A stretch of DNA of 64,000 bases from Letharia columbiana (lineage: Eukaryota; Ascomycota; Lecanoromycetes; Lecanorales; Parmeliaceae): assembly GCF_014066305.1 (NCBI RefSeq), contig NW_023501050.1:496001-560000 (forward strand), given 5' to 3'. Positions within the stretch are counted from its first letter, which is position 1. Each line of letters starts with the position of its first letter. Shown piece after piece: positions 21,800 through 32,640 of this stretch. The position numbers and the translations under genes were made by a program. The notes under the pieces are model-generated. The model made no database searches. It saw only the letters and a program-made list of their open reading frames with translations, and had not been told where the DNA came from.

Positions 21800-22788
21800 T
21801 CAATGAGTCAGTCGACTATCAGGAGAACCACATGGATAGCAGGAAAGATTTCCTCGCTCTTTAGCAAGATAGGCTGCGTCTAGCTCCATGGGCCCGATGT
21901 CCAATTCGGTCTGAAATATGGGTGAGCGGAGCCCTCGGCCTGTGCCCCGATACCGCCAGCTAGCTGGAACTTGTCCTGCCATCGGCTCCCCGACAGTTTA
22001 TGACTGACAGCTCGGCGCATGTTGCAGCAGCCATCGTACTGCTCCAGACGGTCTTCGCCCATATGGGTACGAGGGCCGAGCTTTGGAAGCTACACAGTAC
22101 TCAGTCAGGATTCCCAGAAACACCATCCCCGTGGAGATTGTACCAACGCCCCATGTCATAGTGGGTGAGTCAACCACTCCTTGCTGTATATCTGTGGTGC
22201 GCCGAACGTCTCAGCACCAACGAACGAACGAGAAGGCAGTGTCTGCGCTTTCCCAGGCTGTATGAAGAGTCTCTCATCGTTCAGGTCGAGGGGATATATA
22301 GTGCGAGCGTTCAATACCTCAGTCTCGACGGCCGCCGCTGGCGTCCGATGCGATGTTAGATACCTCGGGTGTATGAGCGTTAAGGGTCAGGACCTCATCG
22401 GCTCTCTCACAAGCACAGGTGAAGAACCGGTAAATCCCTTGGACAGTTGCGTCCGGCAGATTCACCCCACAGAAGCTACATATCCGCGTACATAATCTCC
22501 AGCTTGTGGAGCGACGCCTCGATGCGGATATGGATGAGATCGAGCATAGCATTTCCACCTGGCACATAACCCAAAAAGCGGAACCCTATGGCGGGGAGCA
22601 TGAACCCTCGCATGGCGATCAGATTCATGTCATAGCCGACAAATGGACCGTAAGATTTCTATCTGCTCTTGTCAAGATGCAGCAGCCGAGGGTGAAATAC
22701 TGAAAAGACGCCTTTTCATTTCTGACGGGAGGTTGTACTGTACGGAGTGGGGTGCTGCACTCGACCGTCACAGCCACAGACCCCATAG

Positions 22789-23307
22789 TCAAGTTCTGGG
22801 CAGCGGTGTCGTACGCGCCAGCCTGCTCGTTGAACGCCACACCCTGGCCCGAAAAGGTATTGCCTCGCCGGTGAGTTTCTCCCTCGTCAAGATGCTCTCC
22901 GATTCCTCCTGGTAGCTTCGACACCCCCCCTTTTTCCCATCTGCAGCTCTCGCCGTTGACAGGAAGGTCGTTTGTCTTTGCCCGAGCTGGCCGTGAGCGT
23001 GAACGGGGACCGGAAAATTTTCGGCGCGGTGGCTCCAGGGAAGGCGCTGCGGCTCCTCTCCGGCCCAAGGAGGGTCGAAGGCCTGATGGGCAACAGCCTC
23101 GGGGAGGTCGGCTTTCACTTCGCCGAGGGACTCCTGGTGGAGGTCCGCCGCCTTCTTCGCATCCACGTTCCCAGGCTCGTAGTCCAAACGAAACAGCGTC
23201 CTCCCACTACGATCAATCAACACGAGCCTTTCTCTTGAAGTCGACCTTGTCACTCTAGCCAATTCGTCCAGAGCGTCGGTGGCCTTGGATGGTTTAGCCT
23301 CAGGCAT
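22789..23307 (-). CDS. Hypothetical protein fragment, unrecognised
   Basis: The frame begins MPEAKPSKATDALDELARVTR and contains a regular stretch (RLVLIDRSGRTLFRLDYEPGNVDAKKAADLHQE). Upstream codons in the same frame are strongly basic, so the true start may lie further 5'. The C-terminal third loses protein-like character and overlapping frames continue it, suggesting an intron or decay. No domain recognised. Confidence 0.3.
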   Translation of the reverse strand: MPEAKPSKATDALDELARVTRSTSRERLVLIDRSGRTLFRLDYEPGNVDAKKAADLHQESLGEVKADLPEAVAHQAFDPPWAGEEPQRLPWSHRAENFPVPVHAHGQLGQRQTTFLSTARAADGKKGGCRSYQEESESILTREKLTGEAIPFRARVWRSTSRLARTTPLPRT

Positions 23308-23630
23308 CCTTCCACTTTTGACAGTGTGAGGGGCCTTAGGCGTCCGCCGCTTCCTTTTTCGCTTTGGGTTTTCGGCGTCTCCTCCGGTTGGGCCTCGACT
23401 CGAGGTAACGATGGGGAGATATCTTCAGCGAGGACCCCGCGCCCCTCGTTCAGACCCGCAACATTCAACTCCCGGTATCGCAACCTCTTTCCTTCCCATT
23501 ACCCCCCCGAAGCGACCCTCACGCCATCGAGCCAACGTCGCCTCGCAGGTCCGTCTTGCCCTCGCTTGAGACATCAATGAGCTCGATGGGGGTATCTACG
23601 GTGGGCGGTGTGTCCGTCGCCCGTAACCAG

Positions 23631-23831
23631 GACCGAATCCCTGCTTCCGGCCGTCGAGCGCCGCCTTGCAAGATCCATCGGTGGCGGGGATGGATGGAGC
23701 TGTGGAGGCTGAAGCGAAAGGGACCGGGGGATGTGGACTTTGCTGTCTTTTTTCATATAGGGACCATGGGCGGGGAGGGGCTGGTACTGGTGACCGAATC
23801 CCTGCTTCCGGCCGTCGACCGCCGCCTTGCA
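23631..23831. repeat. 40-bp direct repeat pair
   Basis: Bases 23631-23670 and 23792-23831 match at 39 of 40 positions (core CTGCTTCCGGCCGTCGA), 161 bp apart. They lie in open frames on both strands, neither of which I recognise. Confidence 0.85.
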
Positions 23832-23948
23832 CTGAGGAAAAACTACTGGCTTGCGGGCCCTTCTCTCAACGACGCGTTCTCGAAGATGTATCAGGTAGAC
23901 AAGTCTGCTGCCGAAGGTATCGTATCTGAAATACACATATTGAATTAG

Positions 23949-24667
23949 GGTATAGGAAATCGATGCCACTGATCGGAGACAAGGAGAGTAGAGGGTACAT
24001 GGTGTTGGTGGCTTTGGGTTGTACATGAGTCGGAAAGGGAAAGAAGTTTTGGAGATTTGGGGGGTTTAAATGGTAGAGGATGCGGTATGGTGAATGTTTC
24101 TGAAGGATGTGAATTGGTGGAAATGAGTGAGAAATAGAGAATCATAAATTTGTGAAAGGCAGAACGGAAGGAATGGAAAAAATCAACGTGAGTGGTGAAT
24201 ACTTCTGAGGGGTGTAGACTTCAGTAGCGAGTGGGGAAAAGCAAAGAATAAGTGCAAGACTCGAAAGTAACCAAATTGTGAGTAAGAACTAGTCTACCAG
24301 AAAGTCTTCACATGAGTGAGGCAAGAACTTATGTAAATTTGACATGTATTGCTATCATTTGGACAGAATGTATACCCAACACAAGCCCTGAAAACGAAGA
24401 TACGAGGGGGTGTCTGCTCGACGCTGAAAACCAATCTCCACTTTAACCTCGTGGACTTTACAAGAAGGTCCACTCTTCGGTGCTGGAGGTTGGTCTGCGG
24501 AGACAGGATGCACCATGCTTGGGGCGTATAATGCATTGTTTCATGGTAATATCCAAAGACAAAGAGGACAAACGGGAGTGTCGTGAAAACTCTTGTCTTG
24601 AGTTATTTTGTAGTCACGGATTTTCTGGGAAGGTCAAGACTTTCTTGGTTTGCGTGGCCGTTTTGGG
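23949..24667. other. Intergenic, no gene seen
   Basis: About 700 bp, including the likely 3' region of the C2H2 gene; only short frames. Confidence 0.45.
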
Positions 24668-26262
24668 TCAGGCACGGGGAAGGCGTTCGTGAGTTACACC
24701 CTCCATTGCCCCGAAAATCCCATCGTCCTCTTCATCACTTCGCCCGTGAGAGATGGAGTGGTCATCGTAATCGTAGTCCTCGTGAACGTGGACAATGTGG
24801 CTGTTCCCCTTCTTCATATCTTGTTCATTGGAGAGCGATTGATAGGATGGGGCTGACAAGGCTAATTCGGGGAGTTGTCCCAAATTGCCCGATAGCCTGT
24901 TGACGTTATATTCGCGGTACTTAGCGGGCACAGGGGGCACCGGCGGGACATCATCAGGAAATGGGACAAAGCCATTCCTTGAGGTACCAAAGCTGCACAA
25001 GGATTCAACAGCAGCCACCAAGCCCGCCTCTTCCTCATCTACCTCTGCAGATGCAACGCCAGATGAAGATGGTCTTCGTTGCTGGTGGTATTGGCTTAAA
25101 TTGCTACCAGCGGGCAGCGAGAATGACGGAGCAGATTGGTAAGACCTCGAGAATGATGAGCTGTTGCCGCTATGTCGTTTGCTTCGACTGCTGTCTGCAT
25201 CCTCTACCATGGCGTAATGCTCGTTCATGGGAGGAGGCGTGGTCTCAGCTGAGCTAATATAGTATTCTTCTTCTCTTACGTCCGAGGATCCCGATGCGGC
25301 AGGAGAAGCAGATGAGTGGTCGCTCTCTGATGGCTTCGTCGTGTCTTCGGCTGCTGTTGTCTCTTGGTTCATTCCAACCAGTACCGAGGCAGCTTGAAGC
25401 AATTGGACTTGCTGATGCTTGGATATAAGAAGCTTTGATGTTAATATCCACTCAGGAGTGTGCTCCCACCTGCAAACAGCAAATGTCAACAAAAGAGCTC
25501 TTGGACGTCGGAGCGGACCGGATACCAAAGAGTATTCACACTCGGAGAGACCTGGACACAAAGGGAAGAACGGTAAAAGCAAACAGCTGGATGACGGGAA
25601 GACCAGGAAATACTGACAGGTGCTTCGTCAAACAGCTGCTATGCTTGTAACCCTTTCCACATTTCTCGCATCTAAGTTCACCACTTGATCTTTTACCCTC
25701 GCCCTTTGTGAGGTATGAGCCTTCGCTTGCACGCCTGGCTCTTGCTTTCGATCCGGTGCTCACATTCTCACTTGGTAGAAAGTCATCCTCGATAACGGAT
25801 CCTTCGTCGTCCATTGCTTCTTCATTGGCATTCTCGTTGTTGCTTGCGAGCCCACCCAGAGGATATCTGTCACCGCTAGAACCACCATATCTGCTAGACT
25901 CGACGCCTCGGCTACTTGCAGCGGTCTTCAAGTTCAAGCTTCCGCGTTTCGAGGGAGCGGAACCCTTGTCGTCCATATCATTGAGTGCAGCTGCAATGAC
26001 CGCGACGTTGTTGAATGTACTTGCATTCATGCTCTTGCGTCTGGTAATTCGGTGGGACGGATTGACAGCCCCGAGAGAGACCGAGTGAGAGTGGTATCTC
26101 GATGTAGCATGACGAATTGGCGTATTGGAGGAGGGCGTAGAGGTCACCGAGAGTCTGTGGGAGCTCTGAGGGCGGTTGACCTGCGGTTCCTGCTCGAATA
26201 ATCATTAGTCGGAGGGCTGTTTGTCTTTGAGGTGAAGGGGGGAATACCTTGTAGCTGGCCAT
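24668..26262 (-). CDS. Single C2H2 zinc-finger protein
   Basis: Exons 26262-26248 (MASYK only), 26189-25618 and 25469-24668 give 462 residues. The single finger is split by the second intron: CEKCGKGYKHSSCLTKHL joins WEH, giving C-x2-C-x12-H-x3-H. Residues before the finger are Ser/Arg-rich with an acidic patch (EEAMDDEGSVIEDD). After it lie a Gln/Leu-rich helix (KHQQVQLLQAASVLVGM), low-complexity Ser/Pro sequence and an acidic His/Asp tail (VHEDYDYDDHSI). Likely a nuclear regulator conserved in filamentous ascomycetes; DNA target unknown. The 15-nt first exon is inferred from a good GTATTC donor and from frame continuity into EPQVNRPQSSHRLSV. Confidence 0.85.
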
Positions 26263-27917
26263 TGTGGAGTATATTGGCTCTCTTGGTCGATGGCTCTGAT
26301 CAACAAGCCAGACCTAGAGAGCCACAGATGTAGAAGTTGACCGGATTTAGGTAATAGGCAACATTCGTGATCTCGGGGCTGTTTTCGAGATTGCAGGTGA
26401 CACACGTCTGAGGATTGCTCGTGTTTCGAAGCAAACAGAGTCGGAGCAGGTGTGGAGTATTGTGCTCTATGATGCAGTAGATTGTATTGTTAGTGGCAAT
26501 GAGTGAGCACGGTTTCTCATCAGAGAAGGGTAGCTGTCAAAAACCCGCTGGTGGTAGCCCTGTTGATTCCTGATGGAGACCGAGGCGCAGCCTGAGACCA
26601 GGGAATCTGCTCTCGGCAATGCAATTCTGCTCAGAGTGATGAAGGGAAGGAATGAGAGGCTGATGAATGAGATGGTAGCACAGGGACAATTAAAGAGAGA
26701 AGAAGGATTATTCTGGGAAAGAAATAAAATAATCATAATCATAATAATGAAAGGCTTTCACAGGTGCACTACCTTAGTGGCAGCCAGCTGCGGGGGTGGT
26801 GCACGTAAGGTAAGGTAGGAACTGGGAAGAGAGGGCAGGCTAAAGAGGGGGGGGACCTGCCTAGACTTTGGGGGCGATCCTTACGCTACCTGAGCCGCTA
26901 ACTGGTGGTTACTTAGGTAGGGTCAGCAGATGCTCCGAGCCCAATCACGCGCTGCTACTCCTATCAATTGCGCAAGAACCATGGCAATCTTCAATTCCTC
27001 CAATGCGGGACATCCCTCCTTCCCAACGCTTTGAATGGTCACGATACTTGCTCACGATTCGAATCATACCTAATCATAATCATCATTTATCATTATACTT
27101 GTACGTACGTTGTTCCAGTCCTTGTGTCATGTTACTTCTCTTCCACCACCATGTCATGTTCGTCCGAAGCACAAACCATTTCACCTCGGGTCCTGATGCC
27201 AAATCCCCATACCTAAATACGGTACCTGAGGCTAGAACATGATCTGCCTAGCCCGACTTAGCCAGAGCGCCCCACGCTGATCACTCCTCCGTCCTCACAA
27301 GTGTCCTGTCTAATGCGGGCAACCCGAAGCTCAAACGGGGAACTCCAATGAAATCCATCTCATCGTAGTCGTGCCATCCTCCTGCTTGTTGCACGTTTCG
27401 CTTCATCAGCATTATTTTTCTCCGTAAAATCTCCCAATATATGTCTCGATTCAACGCTCTCCACGAAGAATGCTAGGGAGCACGGCCCACAAGTCAAAAC
27501 GTGTTGACCAACAAAATCGATTTTAAGGGTGGGTGCTCTCCGCGATTCCTCGGTCACGATGCACGCCATCGCAAGCCATCGCGCTATCGAGTGGAGATCC
27601 AATCGCAGCCTCCGAAGCGTCTCGCCGTTTTAGCCCTAGATCACGTTCCCTCCTTCCCGTAGATTCCACACTGGGAATCATGATACCACCCTTCAGCAAA
27701 GCTCAAGGCTGTGTGGAAATTATGGTGCGCGCTGTGTGGTGGTGAGTGTGGCAGTCGAACATATATGCAGTAGTATCCGTTAGACAGCAAGATCGAAGCA
27801 AATGAACGACGACCCGAGAGACCCATTAGACGTTGCTCAAATAGATAGCGGACGCAATCTCGGCCGAGTTGCTTCGTGATTTATAGTATATTGGAGGACG
27901 TATTGAGTCCGCGGCCT
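26263..27917. other. Intergenic 1.65 kb, no gene seen
   Basis: Upstream region of the C2H2 gene and downstream region of the Zn2Cys6 gene. It contains an (ATA/ATC)-rich tract at 26726-26750. No protein-like frame of useful length. Confidence 0.5.
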
Positions 27918-29361
27918 TCATCGGTCATTTCCGGCTTTGGCCTCTTCATTCGGAATATTCAGTGACGAATCTATCGCTGTATTGAAGTTGTTGCTGACAC
28001 GATTTCCGGAAATCGGATTCTGCAAAGTCCCGTTCGTGAGGACCTTCTGGTCGACGGAGATGACATTGGTGGGCCATTGGACGAAGTAGAGCCAATTCTC
28101 GTCGAGTTCGCGGTGGATGTTATCGATGATATGCATTGCCCATCCTCTCATCCACCAGTAGTCATCAAGATGGTGGAGAATGACACAGTAGTGAGCCAGT
28201 ATGACGAGTGCCTCTGGCCTCTTCTCGTTTAACATCATTATATACTCCTGCGGTATCATGACCGGCCATAAGAACGCTATAGAAACTTCACATTCGTAAG
28301 GGGGCCTGTTGTTCATCCTTACAAACGAGACTCTGAGCGTTTCAAGAGCGGCTTTGTAGGCGTTGACCGCCTCGGGTCCACCGGAAGCGCGATCGCACAT
28401 GTCCGCAAGGTGTGTGAGTTGCTCACTCAGAACACTCGGTAGCTCGGTCTGAGGCGGCTCCTGGATGTGGTCATGAAGAAGGCCACTTAGCCGACCGTTC
28501 TTGATCCAGGGCCAAACGGACATGATAATCGAGTTGACGCCACGGATAAGTGGAAGCCATTCATCAGAATCTTGACCCTTATAGCTGAACATGCCGAGGC
28601 TGTGAGAAGCCTTGGGAGACTCGAAGCCGTAAACCACTATCAGTGAAGAGAGTGCAAGGAAAGCATCGCAGTTCGATTCGTCCATGTTTGTCATGATCTT
28701 CCGGAAAGAACTTAGCGCAGCGTCTTGCTGCTTGGCGGCTACATGACCCCAATCAGTCTGTCTGTCCGGTCTCAGACAGCCAAGGTGAAGTGCAGATATG
28801 GCCAGTATACCTCGCATCAGGAAGTCGTGTTGAAAAGCTACCTGGGGAACAGTGACCCTCCATAGTTCGTGGGATTCAGGCCGGTCCGAAAGGGTGTAGC
28901 AGGTTTCGGTGGTAAAGTGATGTAAAAGCTCGAGTTCCGCCATCTGTAGGGGCGGCAAATGGGATCTTGGACCATCGAATAGAGACTGCTGAGCCTGAAG
29001 CAGTGCAGGAGATTGGTCGGTCGAGCTGCCTTGCACCGACGGTACTGATTTGGCATCCGAATTACGGTGTCGAAGTTCTTGCGGCGAAGATGTTGAAGAG
29101 CTCTTAGGCGCGTGTGAGGAGAAGTCGCAGGTTATCGAGTGTTTCTCGCAGTTGGAGCATCGAGGTCTTATTTCGTCACACTGACAGCAGCAAAGATTAT
29201 AAAGTGTTAGTAACGACAATCGTAGACACTTTTGCAAGGTACGATCAAACATAAGAGAGCCGGGAAGATTGGGGCAATGGGATTGCTTTTACCTTAATTC
29301 GCCTCTTCTTGCAATTAGCACAACCATTGCGGCTTTTAGGATGGCTCTTTCGTGAAACCAT
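27918..29361 (-). CDS. Zn2Cys6 transcription factor, Upc2-like
   Basis: Exons 29361-29293 and 29180-27918 give 443 residues. The binuclear zinc cluster is formed across the intron: CANCKKRRIK plus CDEIRPRCSNCEKHSITC, with the classic C2-6-6-2-6 spacing, at residues 14-40. Residues from about 105 (LELLHHFTTETCYTLSD ... W..TVPQVAFQHDFLMRGILAISALHLG) match the Upc2/sterol-uptake-control subgroup, where this C-terminal domain binds ligand. Members regulate sterol genes or secondary metabolism; the target here cannot be told from context. The start MVSRKSHPKSRNG is usual for the subgroup. Confidence 0.88.
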
Positions 29362-29869
29362 GCTTGAGAATGTGAAACTCTTTCGCTGAGACTTGATGGG
29401 GAATAACAAAGGTAGTCAAACCAGATATTCTAAAAGGATGGGGAGATTTCAGGAGGTGAGGGAGTAAGGTCCTGAGTCTGCTACGTCTTTGACCAGTGAA
29501 TGAGATCAGATATTAGAGTCATCGAATCTTGCATGAACTCGGAAAAGTAATATACCAATGAAGAAGGTGGTTGGCAAAACGAGCAAGCGGAGAACAGTGG
29601 TAACGGCTCTCTTTGGTTCTCGGAGTCTTCCGCCCTTTGGCAATCCAGAGATCTGGGTCAGTTGACTGGGTTAATATGTACAAATATGGAGATTCTCGGG
29701 AAACACTCTACCAATGCGAAAGAGAGATGCGAGGATGTAGTGGCGACCAACGACGGATATTTTCTGCCGCGACTGTCCTATCGGTAAACGGCCTTGGCAA
29801 CGTTCCCCACGCGCTGCAGCGCAAGGTGACGTTTATACCATATCCGGACCCTAGAAATTCTTCCAATGC

Positions 29870-30365
29870 ATGATGGAATATCAAAAGGTCGGAAGAGGAG
29901 GAGCTGGCAACTTTTACACTCCACAAGACGTGGAGAAGGCTTCCAAAGAGACTAGTAAGGTGAGAAAACTCGTCGCCGTTTCACCACGCCGCGTTGACGA
30001 CTTTCCAGGACGTCGAAGCCCAGCGCAATGCTGCCAGTGGAGGAATCGAAGATCTAGAGAGTCAGGGTCGCAGATTCTCAACATCTGGTCGTGGTGGTGC
30101 TGGAAATTTTACGACGAGAGATATGCTAGCAGCAGGCACTACTGCGAATATTGATGTCACTCCATCGATGCAGGAAAACAAGCCTCCAGAGCTAGGACAC
30201 TATGGTCGAGGAGGGGCTGGTAATTACAGAACTCCAGAACCTGAGAAAAGAAGAGGAGAAAAAGATACATCGGAGGCTCGGGAGAAGGATGTAGAGATTG
30301 GATTGACGGAGCCTGAAAAAGCACATCTAGGGAAAGGAGGGTTCGATTGTGATGCCCACAATTAG
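29870..30365 (+). CDS. DUF3602 small protein with GRGGAGN repeats
   Basis: Exons 29870-29959 and 30009-30365 give 148 residues. Three GRGGAGN-F/Y motifs (YQKVGRGGAGNFY, TSGRGGAGNFT, HYGRGGAGNYR) and a fourth weaker GKGG near the C-terminus define the family; the rest is polar and probably disordered. In fungi these small proteins are common and poorly characterised. Two adjacent ATGs open the frame. The 508-bp gap to the divergent Zn2Cys6 gene holds both promoters. Confidence 0.85.
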
Positions 30366-30445
30366 CATCCTAGACAGAACATTTCTATCGTTCTCCGAAC
30401 GCCACGCTTTGAAATTAGTATCGTAGAGGATCAAGCACCAGCACT

Positions 30446-31424
30446 TCAGTCTACATCCATATTGTCCTCCATGCCACCCCCAACCTTCATCCTCTGCTTC
30501 ACCTTCTTCTTCTCTTTCACCTTTTGCACCGGAACCTCCATCGCCTCGACTTCCAACGGCTCTTCCATCTCTGCAGCCATTGTCTCGCTTGCTCTTTGCC
30601 GTGGCAATAGATGTTCGTTCTCAGCCACCAACTTCCTGTTCCTAGCCCTCACCCTCTCTTTATTACCAGCCATGCGGTTCTTGAAGAAGACTCTCTCCCT
30701 CCTTGCCCGGATCTCCGAGACTCGTTGCATAGCCTTGAGCGTTGCAGACACAAGGTTGCGATCGTAGCGAACAGGGATGTTGCGGCGAGCAGCAAATTGA
30801 AGGGTGGTGTCGACGGTCATTTCCTTGCCAACAGATTTCTGGCGGTAAGGTCAGCTGCTTTTCATGTAAATGAATTGGGACAGGAATCAAGGTTACACGA
30901 AACGCCTTGGTCCACTTCAGCTTCCTTGGGTTGCGCTTCATCTTGAACTGTGGGGGTACTTAGCAGGTAAGCAGATTCGTGCTGATGGGCTAATATACGT
31001 TCTTGTGGCATTTTGCTATCAAGTGTGTCAGCTGGGCTCGACTTCGTCATGCTTCACACAAGGAGAGGATCAATGAGACTGTACATCTGCAGAATTTGAA
31101 TTGCTTGGCGTCATTGCGCACGAAGGTTATACCTGCCCCTGTCAGCTCCGAAGGAATCCAGAGAAGAAGACGGCAGATGTACCCTTCTACGCAGATACAG
31201 GAGTTAGCATTGATTCCTTGAGGCTAGGAGTGAAGTTGCAAGACAGATTTCGCGAGTAAGAAGGTCCTCGAAGCATATATTATGACTCCAAACAGGGACG
31301 TTCATGTCAGAACTTTGCGTACCGAGGGATAGATAGGCTGCGAACAGAAGTAACCTAACGTACGTATTAGTACCATCTCTATAACTCTCATATAGGAGGA
31401 GCACTGACAGATTTCGACCCTCAT
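30446..31424 (-). CDS. RLP24: 60S biogenesis factor Rlp24 (eL24-like)
   Basis: Nucleolar factor that holds the place of eL24 on pre-60S particles and recruits the AAA-ATPase Drg1. Seven exons: 31424-31409 (16 nt), 31354-31323 (32), 31186-31183 (4), 31132-31085 (48), 31015-30999 (17), 30947-30897 (51), 30838-30446 (393), total 186 residues. The N-terminal zinc motif reads [18 protein letters not shown] ... FCRSKCHKNF, with C-x2-C and C-x3-C, then [17 protein letters not shown], all hallmark Rlp24 sequence. The C-terminus is the basic/acidic tail ([11 protein letters not shown]...EDNMDVD) that contacts Drg1 in yeast. The Lys-Gly of YPSKG is supplied by a 4-nt micro-exon (AAGG). It shares a 272-bp promoter region with PAM18. 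Confidence 0.92.
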
Positions 31425-31696
31425 CTTTGCGTCGCTGTGGATTTATGAGAAATATGGAGGCAGATACTGGAAAGTTCGTGCGAATATCTTCAAGACCGGG
31501 AGCGGAAGATATTGAAGCCCGACGCTAGCTTCTTTGAAGCTAGTCTATCATTTGCGGGCAAATCCGACATCGCCGCTCTCTTGAACCAGGTCCTTTCCAC
31601 TACTGTTCTGGATGTCGAGCTTGGTGATGCAGTGACCTCTCCGATCTTAAAACCACATTAAAACTAGTGGCTTCCGAAGAAAAGCCCCGCTCAAGC
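31425..31696. promoter_or_regulatory. Divergent promoter region RLP24 / PAM18
   Basis: 272 bp between start codons. No TATA box or repeated motif stands out. Confidence 0.6.
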
Positions 31697-32146
31697 ATGG
31701 CGACGGTGATAGGAGTGGGAGTAGGAGTTGCTGCTGCTGCGTTCTTAGTAAGCCTCATCCACCTCTTGCGGTAGCGAGCTATCTAGTGACAAGAATGCGC
31801 AGGGGCGAGCGGGCCTAGTAGCGTTCAGAAAATATCGCGGTGGAGCAGCAGGCGCGCGCGCTTTGGGCAAGGCTTACTACAAAGGCGGCTTTGAGCCTAG
31901 GATGAATAGAAGGGAGGCGTCGTTGATATTACAGCTCAAGTACGATGCTTTGCATAGCAAGACATACACTGATGGATAGCTGACTTTTTGGTGAACAGTG
32001 AGCGCATGCTTACAAAAGAGAAAATACGGAAAAATCATCGACAACTTATGCTGCTGAACCATCCAGATAGAGGGGGAAGTCCGTATTTGGCTACGAAAGT
32101 GAATGAGGCGAAAGAGTTGCTGGAGAAGAGTTCGGGACATTTATGA
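31697..32146 (+). CDS. PAM18: Mitochondrial import motor J-protein Pam18/Tim14
   Basis: J-domain protein of the inner membrane that stimulates mtHsp70 at the TIM23 channel. Exons 31697-31747, 31803-31939 and 31999-32146 give 111 residues. The N-terminal Ala/Val/Gly helix ([17 protein letters not shown]) is the transmembrane segment, followed by [13 protein letters not shown] and the linker [22 protein letters not shown]. The J-domain has the essential HPD in [24 protein letters not shown]. Length and order match the family closely. It is divergent from RLP24. Confidence 0.93.
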
Positions 32147-32640
32147 GATACGCGATTTGGGTCGTAACATATGAGTTGCTGCATAGCGTGGAGTTGATTT
32201 TGCCAGTGACACTTTGTTGGCGGCTTTGAGCACGACGACAAGGCGGCTTCGACCGATTATATCTGATCAGGGATCTCATTAATGGAGTTGCTGGGGCTTA
32301 CGGGAGGCGACTTGGAGAGCATCTATGGATATATCCCGGGGATTAGAGTTCAAAATGTCTCCCCTCCTAAAACCAAAATCACGTTTCGCGTTCGCTTCCT
32401 TCTCACCATTTCCCTGTGTTCCACCAAATTGCTTGAAACCGCAATAGCAGTGGCAGTGGAGCTGGTGAAGGAATGGCGCGGGAAACGATGACTCTAGCCG
32501 ACCTTGACGGCTCAACAAGGATGCGAGGTGTCAACAGTCCACAATCGACCTTTGTGGCTACTTCTCTTGACCCCTTTTGGTGATCAGTCGAAATCACTGG
32601 AGCATCGGGGCTTCTCTGTCCTGTGCAGACTCACACGTCA

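Noticed and set aside
23556..24026. Overlapping 130-150-codon frames on both strands near 23.6-24.0 kb
   Set aside because: Both are open across the 40-bp direct repeat; neither has a recognisable motif, so I cannot choose a strand.
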